NCBI GenBank assembly: GCA_028551475.1
Contig: CM052356.1
Coordinates: 12,241,884-12,305,883, forward strand
Length of the DNA stretch: 64,000 bases
DNA from: Casuarina equisetifolia
Lineage: Eukaryota > Streptophyta > Magnoliopsida > Fagales > Casuarinaceae
Reading direction: 5' to 3'
The translations under genes and the position numbers were made by a program. Below, piece by piece: positions 11,300-22,300 of this stretch (positions within the stretch are counted from its first letter, which is position 1; each line of letters starts with the position of its first letter). Below the pieces are notes generated by a model. The model was not told the DNA's origin. It did not search any database and worked only from the letters and a program-made list of their open reading frames with translations.

Positions 11300-13700
11300 T
11301 TTGCATAGCTAAAGGGCAAATTTGACATTTTAGATTATGGAAAGATGCATTGTGACCCAAATGCTAATAAGAAATAAAATTATTATTATTAAGTTAGGTA
11401 TTACAAAAATTCTTTTAAGTAAAGGGATTACAAGAAGACAAATCAAAATTATGTGGAAAAGAAATACATAAGTAATGCCTTGGTACACATTACCTAAGCC
11501 TATTAGTCTAATAGTCAAATAGGCCTAAAAGAAATAGGTAATAGAACCCAAAATAATATAACAATCATTATTGAGACAAACCTTGGAAACTAAAATAAGG
11601 TTGAACTGAAATACAAGAATAAATAAAACATTTTTTAAGAAAATTTGTAAATTTAGCATGACAATGCCAATTTTAGTAACTAATGTGACATGACCATTAG
11701 GAAGGTGGATCGACACAAATGGAGGGGATGAGGTATTTATGCAAGTTATTATTTTTATCACATATAATATGACCACTAGTCCCTGAATCAATAAGCTAAA
11801 CATTAGTGGGAACAAGATTAAGGCAATATGAACTACCTATAAAGATGGCAGATTTGTTAGGCACCCTTATCTAACTTAGAGTTTGCATGATGTGTTTAAA
11901 TTATTACTCATTAATAGGTTAGGCCACTTTCTCATTAGGATTGGTGTAGACCTAATTAGAGGAAAAATCATTGCTTTTGCCATTTGTAGTATTGATTTTG
12001 TGATGCAACTTCCAACATGTATCCTTAGTATGGAAAGGACACTTGCAATAGTTACAAAACATACTTTTGGGGTTATTTTTCATAGAATTTGGCATGTGGG
12101 AGCAATTGGATGATGTGGTAGATCGAAAGCTACCAAATGAAGTGAAGGTAGGTGTAGACATGGCTTGCAAAAAGCCATATGATCCAAGCAAAAAGGCAAG
12201 CACTTGCTGACCAATGGATCTAGGGGCTCTTGCAAAGTCATTGGATAGTGATATAACATTTGCAATTCAAACCCAATCGTCACCATAACTAGAAAATTGA
12301 CCTTATGCATCCTATTCATAGTTGCTCGCATTGCCATTGCCATTGCCATTGCATGTTGTGCCCAAGTTGTTTGAATCATTAAGAGGACTAGTTCACTTAC
12401 ACATATATACTTCAATGAGGCAAGCCATTAGTTCTCATCTTGAATCGCTAGATGATACAATTGGTTGAATGTTAACAATAGGTGTATGGCCAACATCTGT
12501 AAATGAAAAGGTAAGAACTCATCATTTAAAATAAAAAGGAATAGGGTGCAACATGGTTAATCCTTGATAGATTGATACTACTTAAGGGTGGCTTCTAGCA
12601 CCTCAAGCTAATTTTTTACCATATTTAGCTTATTTTATGGAGAAAATAGGTAGTTGAAGCAAATGGTAACCACCATATTACCCTGCTTTAGGTCGCTTAA
12701 TGCCTAATTATGTGAGAAAATATGAGCTTAATTGAGTTTTCTAAACATCTTATCAATGTTCAACCATAAACTCTAAGTATTATTTGTAGGGAGAAGCTTG
12801 GTGGCAACATTTAGCTTAACACAATTATCAATCTAGGCTTGCATGAGTTGGTTACATTTACACCAATGGTGCACAAGCCTCTCTTTGGTTGAAATGAGAA
12901 GGGTGGCATCTAGGAACTTTTTGTTGTCTTTCATGACAATCACCTATTGGAAATTAGGAGCCTAAAATACATAATTGTTAGCATTAGAAAGCAAGTAAGC
13001 AATTAGGTGGAGGTCAAGACCATTAAAGGTGGTGGTGTAGAATGGATTGTGGGTTCCAAGTGGGTGACAACAAACATAGACAAAAAAAAAAAGGTTATAA
13101 AAAAATTAGGGATTTGCACTTAAAAATTGGTTGAAATGGGTTGGGTATCTAACCTATGAAATACTAACCAATCTTAGAGATTGGGTGGGGTGTAAGAGAT
13201 GGGTTAGGCCTTATGGGCATAAGGCTAGAGGAGATAAAACCCACTAAGTCCATGATGGTGGAGTGGAGTTGTGCTTGCCTAATGGAGCAAAGCCTTAAAC
13301 AAGGGCCCAAAAAATAGGTAAAGCCTAGCCAAATGCCTATAAAAATGGGTTAGGCTTGGAGTTGGCTTAAGGCTAACTAGGCTTGGCTAGTCTATCCCTA
13401 AGCTAAGTGGGTTGGCCTACACAAGGTAGGGTTGGCTGGAATAGATTGTCACAAGAAGTCTGTGCTATGTGGAGAATCAATGGCATCCTCTATAATGGGT
13501 GCATCTAGATCAACAAGCTTGTCAAAGTAGGAAGCTATGGTCTTTGGCATGATAAGTAAAAGAAAAGGTAATGAGAAACTAGTTTAATGGTTAAAAAAAA
13601 ATACTAATTTCCATACTATGGTGCTAACATTATTTTTTAGGACTTAAGATTCAAAAGCATAAAACAATAACAAAAGCATTAGAAAGAGACAGAAAGAGAG

Positions 13701-13735
<35 letters not shown>

Positions 13736-13794
13736 GGACAATTAGGGAAGAAGCAGAAGCTAGACTAAGAAATAAATTTTGGCTATCAATACCA
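11300..13794 (-). pseudogene. Ale/Retrofit-like copia element: gag and protease remnant
   Basis: Starting beside the primer-binding site at 13,781-13,794, the minus strand shows a gag start (PKTIASYFDKLVDLDAPIIEDA, about 13,480-13,545) and a CCHC zinc knuckle FCNYCKCPFHTKDTCWKLH near 12,010-12,070. It then shows a protease region, LLIQGLVV (from LDSGA...), SSPPFVSIHLPNGHVTLVTKIG and FQFNLILVSKVCLNNDCY (11,525-11,800), and the link region IRLIGLGNVYQGITYV (11,460-11,515). The sequence ends in the protease/integrase boundary; integrase, RT and the second LTR are absent. The C-x2-C-x4-H-x4-C knuckle and the short LTR fit the Ale/Retrofit lineage (inference). Confidence 0.7.
13781..13794 (-). other. 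Primer-binding site, initiator Met tRNA type
   Basis: The minus strand reads TGGTATTGATAGCC immediately after the LTR end TTTCCTATCA. This is close to the plant initiator-Met primer-binding consensus TGGTATCAGAGCC. Confidence 0.7.
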
Positions 13795-14034
13795 TGATAG
13801 GAAATAAGAAGGAAGCAATGGTGAAGGAAAAAGAGTTTAGGAAAAACTATATATAGATTGCTTGCTTAACAATGTGACAAGGTGCCTTATTTATAATGTA
13901 AGGATTGTACTAGAAAGGCAAATAATTATAATAAATGAAAAGAATACTTCCTATCCAAAAATTGACCCAATTTTCCAAATATATAAATATCCTAATCATG
14001 GAAAGAATCAATGACACCAACCTAATTTCCTACA
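13795..14034 (-). mobile_element. 240-bp LTR of the Ale/Retrofit-like copia element
   Basis: In element orientation it starts TGTAGGAAATTAGG at 14,034 and ends CTATCA at 13,795, followed at once by a primer-binding site. It carries a TATAAATAAGG promoter box near 13,885-13,897. The terminal TG...CA and the short length are typical of this lineage. Only this LTR is complete. A 20-bp look-alike of its 5' end occurs at about 11,026-11,045. Confidence 0.75.
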
Positions 14035-17000
14035 AGAACACCTTCCTTAGCCCGTAATGATTTTGGATGGTTTCCAGAATTAGGTGTTACTAACCATATT
14101 GCAACAAATGGGGTTGGGTCTTGACAATCTCCTTACCTACAATGGTGATCAACATATGATTGTTGGATGTGTTATAGGCATACCCATAACATATACTAGT
14201 AATCTCCATAACTCAAAAAATTTAAAAATATAAGATGTCCTTGTGGTTCTCAATTTCTAGGAACTTGCTATTTGTTTTACAATTTACAAAAGGATAACAA
14301 TTTTTTTTCTTTTTATCCTAATTTTTGTCTCATATAGTCTCCATACAAGGAGGACCCCTTTACAAGGAAGCCTTGATCATAACTTATACCATTTAAAGCC
14401 TTTCAACATTAAGCATCATTCAATATGCTTAAAAAATGACATCTATGATTAGGGCATCTTGCTTATAAAAATATAATAAAATTGCTTCAAATGAATAAAA
14501 TTTCTTTTAGTGGAAATACACCATCTTTTTGAAATTCTTGTAGAATTAGCAAAATGCCAAAATTCCACATCCATCTATAAACAATGTTTCTCAAGCACCT
14601 TTTGAATTGACACATTCTGATATTTGGGAACCCATTCTAATACAATCCCTTAAAGGCAACAAATATTATATAACCTTTATTAATGATTATTAAAAATTTT
14701 CCTAAATTTATAAATTTCAATCTAGAGGTCAATTTCTCAAAATCTTTAAGAATATCTAAATGCTTGTCAAAAATCAACTCAACCATAAATTAAAGATATT
14801 CAATGTCATGGGGCAATTGAATTTACCTTTGCACTATTTCCTTCTTTATTATCATAATTAGGCATACATGAACAAATCTTAAGTTTATATGCACTATTTC
14901 AAAATTGATTTGCAAAATCCAAACATTGATATATAGTTGAAATTGAGCTTTCCTTTCTCACTCAAGCCCACATTCCATTACAATATTGGGATTTTGCTTT
15001 TGAAATAGAAACTCGCATATTTAACAAGTTACCAAGCCTAGCAATAGAAAATAAAATACCATGGGAAAAATTGTTTGAACAACCACCTCTAATCTCTCAT
15101 CTTCACTTATTGGATGGCTTATTTATCCATATTTAAGACCATGTGACAAACATAAATTAAATCTTTAGACTAAACCTTATGTATTTTTAGGATATCCTTC
15201 AAGTTATAAAGGATATCACTACCTTTGTATTAAAACAAATCATGCTTTTATTATTGTAGATGCATTCTTTGATAAATTCCAATATTCCTTCACAAAGAAA
15301 GGAAATGATAAACCCATAAATACCATGGATATACAAGTCCTCTTTCCTCTCAAATCATTATTGTGAAATACTATAAGATCAATGAACCAAAATACAAATG
15401 GTTCTACCTTTCCTCCATTCGAGTCAAAACCATCCTTATCAACAACAATGTCCATATGCCTACCACAATAAAGGCCTACCATTAATGATGAATTAAGGTC
15501 CACAGTTGAAATACAACCTCTAACTCATCCCATAACTACTTGTCTTAAAAGAGGTACAATCTCAAGGCATATTTTCCATAGAGATCACCCATACGCCCTC
15601 ATTGTTAGAAAAAGATATGTTTTGCTATGACAAATTTTGTTGCTAATTGTATAAAAATGTTTTTCATATATGAATGTGCAAAAGAGAATCATAGGAAATA
15701 AAAGGTGTACAAATTATAACATCAATTAATGATATTATAAAGTAGTCAAGTTCTTACATTTTGAAATATTGTAATCTTATTCATGTTCTAAAAAATGAAT
15801 ATTTTCTAAGCATAAAATAACACAATATTCATGAATTTCATGGTACTTACATTAAAAAGAAATGTGATGCTAGTTTTTATATTATTGCAGGGAGCTTATG
15901 CAAAAGTAATCTATCTTATATGACAAGACCTTATGATGAACTTATGCTAGCTTAAGCCCGGTCCAAGAAGCTTAAACCTAATCTAAGTTTGATCTATGAA
16001 GCTAAGGCCCACTAGAAGCAAGCTAATCCAAGCCTACAAGAAGTAGGTTGATTTAAGCTTGTGAAACATGATCTGACCTAAGGCCGTTTTATACAAGCAT
16101 GTTAAAGCTCTTAAGACAAGGGTTGTCGCACTTGTTGAAATGGTGCCATTTAGCTTACTATCAAGTGCTTTTAGGTGCCTCATGGAATTAAAAGCCCTAG
16201 CTTCTATTCAAGATAATGACGCCATCCTCTCCCTTTTTGTAGTTGCATGTCCATTCCTCCAATGGGAAGATTTGTAGAAAGATTGGTTGTTTTGTCATAA
16301 AAGTTGCTCAGAATGATTAAGGGTTTGATTTGAAACCTTAAATGAGGTACTTGTTCTACTTTCTCAAAGGGAAGAAGCTTTTGAGTGTTAAATTTGATAG
16401 AAACCTCCAATTAGCTTCTAGTGTTTCAAATTTCACATAAAAGGGTTCTATTCTATGGTTCAAAGTGACTTTTGATGAGTTTATTGAAAAAATCAAATTG
16501 AAAATCGAGATTGAGCTCTACATTGTGATTCTATGTAGAAGCTTCAATGATATTCTTTGTAAATCATATTCTTATGATTTCATACTTGTTTATACATTCA
16601 TTTATATGTTGATTGAACTTTGATTATTATTTATACATAAATTGTGTTGTAAATCTAAAACCTGAATTTGTTAAAATTTGGGAGTTTCATGATTAGAGCT
16701 TTAATTAGTATTCATATCTTAGATAAGCTATTTGATTAGCAAAATTCCTCATAAATTATACATCATTTGGGGATTTGATCTTGTAACAAGGTTAAGTCAA
16801 CCTTTGATTGTAACTTATGACTTGTGTAGTTCCTTTGAGAAGGAATTGGAAGGATTAGAAGAACGTTTTCTCCTAATCAGTAAGTACAGTGGACTTGAAC
16901 TAGTTAAGTTGGAGGAAGAAGATGGTGGACATAAATGTAAAGGTCAAACCACCATAGAAAATTGGTGTTTATGCTTATTGTTTGTGATTACTTTAACTTG

Positions 17001-18345
17001 TTGCTTATATTCATTTTTTATGTATTATGTAATTCTATTGTGGGTGTATAAAATCGAATTGATGGACATATTCCTAAATAACCAATTCAATCCCCTATTC
17101 TTGGTTGGCCATTATACCTATAATTCATTACTTATACTCATCCTTATGGGGAACTATCTAATTTGATAGAATCATCCGCCAATCTTCTTTGGAGTCAACC
17201 TGTGGTAAAAAACTATACCACTCTACTTAAAAACTAAACATGGGAACTTGTTCCCTCACTAAACAATGTAATTCCCATTGGATGGATCCTTTGAACATTA
17301 TAAAGCATGTTTTGTTGCCAACGATCTTTGTCATCACCTTGGAATTAACTATGATGAAACCTTTAGTCTAGTGGCAAAACCAATAATAGCTTGCACAATC
17401 TTCTCCCTTGCATACTCTCTAGGATGGACTATTAAACAATAACTTGATGTTGAAAATGTCTTCTTACATGGTACACTTGATGGAGGTTTTCATGAAACAA
17501 CCTTAAGGTTTTGTTGATCCTTAAAAACTACATTATGTGTGTTGTCTTTGATGTTCACTCTATAAGCTCAACCAACCTCCACAAGTATGGTACATTAATT
17601 AAGAAAATCAACAAAAAATTATCTTCACCATATCTAAAGCAAATTCCTCACTTTTCATATTACATATCTCTCTATATGGTACAATCTTCCTAGTTTATGT
17701 GATATAACTTTTATATGGAGTCCTAATACTCCACTTTCTTACGCACTTGAACAACTCCAAAATGAATTTAACATCTAAGATCTTGATAGTTTTCATTATT
17801 TTCTCAGAGTTGAAACTCAATTTTAACCAAATGGTACCCTACTACATCAAGTGAAATTTACTCTTGATACTATTCACTATGTAAAAATAGGTGTTGTATG
17901 CAAAGTCTCCACCCCTTGTTTAACAAGACGTCCGGCCTCTTTTTAAACACATGGTGAACCATTTATGGATCTTACTCATTATAATATTGTTGACAATACT
18001 TAATACTTATCCACCTCAACATTTCATACATGGTGAATAATACATGTCAATACATGCATGCTCCTACCAATACTAGACTTTTGTCAAAGGAATTCTTTAC
18101 TTTCTTGTTGATACTCCTTAATATGGGTTACAACTAACACAAGGCAAATAAGATACTTTTCATCCCTACTATGATGTAGGATGGGCTAGTGATCAAGATG
18201 ATAGATGTTTCATAGGAGAATTTGTGTCTTCCTTGGCAAGAATCTCGTTTCCTAGAGCTCATGCAAACAAAAAGTCATTGCCCACTCTAGCACTAAAATA
18301 TAATTTAAAAACCTTTTATCATATGGTGTGACAATCTCTTAATTC
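14035..18345 (+). pseudogene. Degenerate copia pol (beta-2) split by LTR 3
   Basis: Protease remnant WFPELGVTNHIATNG near 14,070-14,115; SNLHNSKNLKI...DVLVVLNF-type link near 14,190-14,260; integrase start ELTHSDIWEPILIQSLKGNKYYITFINDY near 14,605-14,695; KPCVFLGYPSSYKGYHYL-like block near 15,170-15,225. LTR 3 interrupts it. It then resumes with SSANLLWSQPVVKNYTTLL (17,170-17,230), RT DETFSLVAKPIIACTIFSLAYSLGW...LDVENVFLHGTLDGG (17,350-17,485), and RNase H CRMG..SDQDDRCFIGEFVSSLARIS (about 18,170-18,250). Stops and frameshifts are numerous. This element lies directly beside the promoter of the SSX2IP-like gene. Confidence 0.75.
15603..17136 (+). mobile_element. Solo LTR 3 of the 1.5-kb copia family
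   Basis: It starts TGTTAGAAAAAGATATG within copia pol. Hairpin at 15,714-15,740 (arm TTATAACATC). Near the right end it carries the family block AACCAATTCAATCCCC...CTTGGTTGGCCATTATACC (about 17,078-17,118). The expected CTAACA terminus is not intact. CTCAT at 15,598-15,602 and again at 17,137-17,141 is the best candidate target duplication and would give 1,534 bp, matching the other copies; the right boundary is therefore approximate. The frame at 16,732-17,166 lies within this LTR and is not a gene. Confidence 0.8.
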
Positions 18346-19331
18346 TTTACCTTACTTTTAATTTGGTATTTCATGGACACAATAAACATATTTAAATTGA
18401 TTTTCACTTTATTCATAAAAGGATAAAAAAAACAAACAATTGTTTGTTTGCTTCATCCCTTTTGTTGATCAAATAACATATATCTTTTACAAAAAGACCT
18501 TCATCCTCAATATTAAAACTCCTTTAAAAGGGTACATTAAAACCACTAAAACCTAATACTTGCTTTATCAACCTTCGCCATATGATCCACGTAAGTGCCA
18601 CGTGATGCAACCACATCACCATCATTTACCCACATGGACATAATTCAAACCCAAATGTCAATTGCCATGAATGACCATTTGCCTTCTTAGATTAGCCCCA
18701 CCGTTTTTTTATCTTCGTCCTTTTTCTATAAATTGTAAACGTAGTGTATTATACAAATCATCGAATACACATATAGCATTTTGGCTTAGATTCAAGAAAT
18801 CCTTTGATTTCTTGAAGATTATTAGCTCTATCTCACTATTTTTGTGAAGTATAAATAGGTTTTACCATTTCTTAGTGAAACTTGGAATTTCCGGTTGAAA
18901 ATTGATGGCGACTCTCTGGTGATTCTCTTGGTAAAAAATGGCTGAATTTGTAACAGGGTTCAACGTTACTTTTCCATCCACCAAATCTTATGCAGTCCAA
19001 ATTAGTGTTTTCCTGCGCTACAAGTTTTGGAGAATCTTCTACAACAATAGATCTGGCGACAATTGGGAAACCGCCGCTAAAAGCTTGGCTGCTTTTGTCC
19101 AAACGTGTGAAATGTTACAGCGGGTAGTGGAAAGTCGCACTCCAACCCACTCCAGGGATCCGAACCGTACTACTATGTTTTACACCTGCCCTTTACGACT
19201 CGAATCAAGGCCCGTTTTTCAAATTTCGTCACCGCCCAGATCCCCCTTTATCTGAGAGAGACTCCAAACTTGAAAAGTAGAAGACCAATCACTCTCTCTC
19301 TGTCTCTACCCCCGAAAGGCAGCTCTCAACA
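18346..19331 (+). promoter_or_regulatory. Upstream and 5' leader region of the SSX2IP-like gene
   Basis: The region contains a G-box core CACGTG at 18,599-18,604, a possible TATA-like TCTATAAATT near 18,724-18,733, and a CT-rich tract (about 19,288-19,310) of the kind found near plant transcription starts. The G+C content rises from about 18,940. The true transcription start cannot be fixed from sequence; the CT tract just before the start codon favours a start close to 19,250. A splice-donor-like GGTGAGC near 19,480 leaves open an alternative 5' UTR splice. Confidence 0.4.
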
Positions 19332-22300
19332 ATGCCAGCGACTGACGCGGACTTGGATCTCAGAGTACGATCCTTCTAACAACCCTAACAATGCGCTACG
19401 ACTTCTTTCTCCTTGTCTCTCTCTAACCTTCTCTCCCCCTCTTCTTTGCAGCCGTCGCCTCAGCCCGCCTTCACAATCGGGTGAGCTTCTCCTTAATTTA
19501 GGGTTTTCATTTCAGTGTTCCTTACCCAGTCCTTCAAATGTACATTTCGATCTCTTGTTTTTTTTTATTTGTTTTTTTTTTCATTGGGCTTAAAAGATTA
19601 CGCATTGCATCACTGTAAATATATGTTGATGCTTAGGATTCCGATATGTTCTACAGAGACTATGCATTTGCTGATGTGGGAAACTTGGAGCACTGCACCA
19701 AGTACTTGAACCAAACGCTAGTTACGTACGGATTTCCGGCTTCGCTCGATCTGTTCGCAAATGATCCAGTAGGTGTTGAGGCTTATTATCTGTTTGGTTT
19801 CGCTTGCATTTGGTCACGATGTTGTTATTTTCATTTAACTTTGCTTGCTGCTGTTTGTAGGTTTCGGTTGCGAGGACTTGCAATTGTATATACTCGTTGC
19901 TTCAGCAGAGGCAGCGCGATGTCGAATTTCGAGACTCTGCTAATGAGCAAAGACAGCGGTACCGATTTGAGCTCGATTTCTGTACTGTTGTCGTATTAAC
20001 ATGTCTAATTAGTTTGAGTTCAGTTGATTATTTTAATTTAGATATCCGCCTGAAAATCTTCCTTTGATGGACTTCATGCCTCTGAGTTTATTTTCATTCA
20101 TTTACCGTAGGAAAATGTAAAAGTAGCTAAGTGCATTTACTCATTATTTGCATACCTTGGTGTTAGAAATCTCTGGAGTTCCGCTTTTTCTTTTTAACTG
20201 AAGTAAATTAAGGGAATTTTGAGAGGTGGTTATTTGGACACTATAACAGATTTAAGTGCATTTTGTGTTGGTTTAGCAAATTGATATGTTCTACAATGGG
20301 GTGTTACAAATCAAATCTAACAAGTGTAATTTAGAGTTTTGGAATTTCAGTATCCTACATAGTATTTTCTGTCATAGGCTACTCTCGGACATAACAAGAT
20401 TAGAGGCCAAAGTTGAGAGGCTTGAGGCACAAGTACAAGGCAAAGACAGGGAGATAGCAACCATTACACGAACGGTTTGTGATGCACTGTCTTGTCAAAA
20501 TGAATTTTTTTCCTTTTTATTTTATTTTATTTTATTGGTTTGGTGTTTTTGTTAATATCTTTCGCTAGTTTTGTGTTTAGGAAGCTAAGGCTACAGCAGC
20601 TTTTAAGGCTCAAATCGAAAAGCTACAGCAGGAGCGAGATGAGTTTCAAAGAATGGTGATCGGTAACCAGGTTAATAATTTTCAGTTTATCAGAGTGCTT
20701 TTGCTAGCCACTATATTAAAATCAAACAAATGCTGACAAGTATCAATCACATACTCTGGTATTGCAAAAGCAAGTGCGGACTCAACAAGTGCATGAGATG
20801 AAGAAAAAAGAAAAAGAGTACATAAAGTTGCAGGTAGGGCACCATCCAATGTTTTGTTACTCGTAGGACTTGTTTATTCATGATAATAGAGTGGTATTTT
20901 TGTTAATCAAGGTTTATATTATTGAAGACAATAGATATTGGGATACAGAATCATTATTTTCTACTTTCAGGAAAGGTTAAACCAAGTGTTGATGGAGAAA
21001 AAGAAGGAATCAAGATCCGGAATGGAGATAATGAATCTGCTTCAGGTACTTGTTGGCCAATGAGGGCAGTATGATTGAATGGTCTTCAACTTTACCTAAG
21101 GGCTTTGCTAATTGCGTAAACAGAAAGAAGGACGGCAGCGTGGAACGTGGAGTGGGAAAAAGGCCGACAATGATTTCTATAAAAAAATTGTATGTTGCTT
21201 CACTGAAGTATTAAGTTTTGTAGACTAACTAGTTATTTTATAGCTGACATAAACTTTGCAGGTGGATGCATATGAGGCAAAAAATCAAGAATTAATGGCA
21301 GAGAATGCTGATTTAAGGGCATTACTACGATCAATGCAGGTATACATTTACCATTCTTCTGACGTTGTTATGGGTATAGTTTGGGTTCCCATGACTTGCT
21401 ACTTCTTACTCTAGTATATTGGGTTACATGTTTGCATTGTGAAGTGTATTCACTCAGTGTAATAGCTAATATTAGTTCAGGTATACAATGCTTCTTTTTC
21501 AGAACTAACAAAAGATGATACTTGATGTCCACAGCTGGTCTGTTCAGTTTTCCCATCTAAATAAAAAATTATTATTGGAGGTTATCTTGTTCTTATACAA
21601 ACCCAAGTTGTTATTTTTTACTTATGATTCAAGGTTCGAAAGGCTGTAAACTCTGTGTTCAGGATGTTAAGAGTAATTTCTTCTATAGAATGTGTAGGTT
21701 CGTGAAAACAAAATCGTTGTATATAAATGTCTAAATGTAGAGAACATTTTTTGTCACTGTTAAATACTTCAGATTGTGTACACAGTCCCTTGCGTCAAAT
21801 GCATCTCCTCGAATCTAAATACTTTGCTTTTTGAAATTTTATTGCATTGAATATTGCATTGTGTTTCATCACATGGCATCTCCCGGCATCTAATGCTTAT
21901 TTGTGTTTAATTGTGGGAACAAGGATAAACACATACAGCACTTTTAATCAAAACAGTAACTTACCGTGGTGCTAATTTTTTGTGCATACTAGACCTCACG
22001 TTTCCAGCACTCTAGGATATTGAAAAATGCACGGCTTTCATTTAAGCCTTATATATACAGACTTTGGATCATGGCAGTTCCGTATTTGCAATTCTCGACT
22101 TCCTGAGTTCAGGGATGCTGAGTTTCTGATGATACTTGGATGGGAAAGGGGTTTAAATGTTTCTACAGTTTTGCTATTTCCTTTCTTAGAAACAAAAGGA
22201 ACGTGCATATTTTTTAATATAATTACATGCAGTTTGGCATGTGCATGTTACAGTATTTATATTAAAAATCAATCAACATCCTGAAATTCCACTCCAGTGC

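Noticed and set aside
18872..19255. Overlapping frames on both strands before the SSX2IP-like gene
   Set aside because: No recognised motif on either strand. The position fits promoter and leader sequence, and neither frame connects to an exon.
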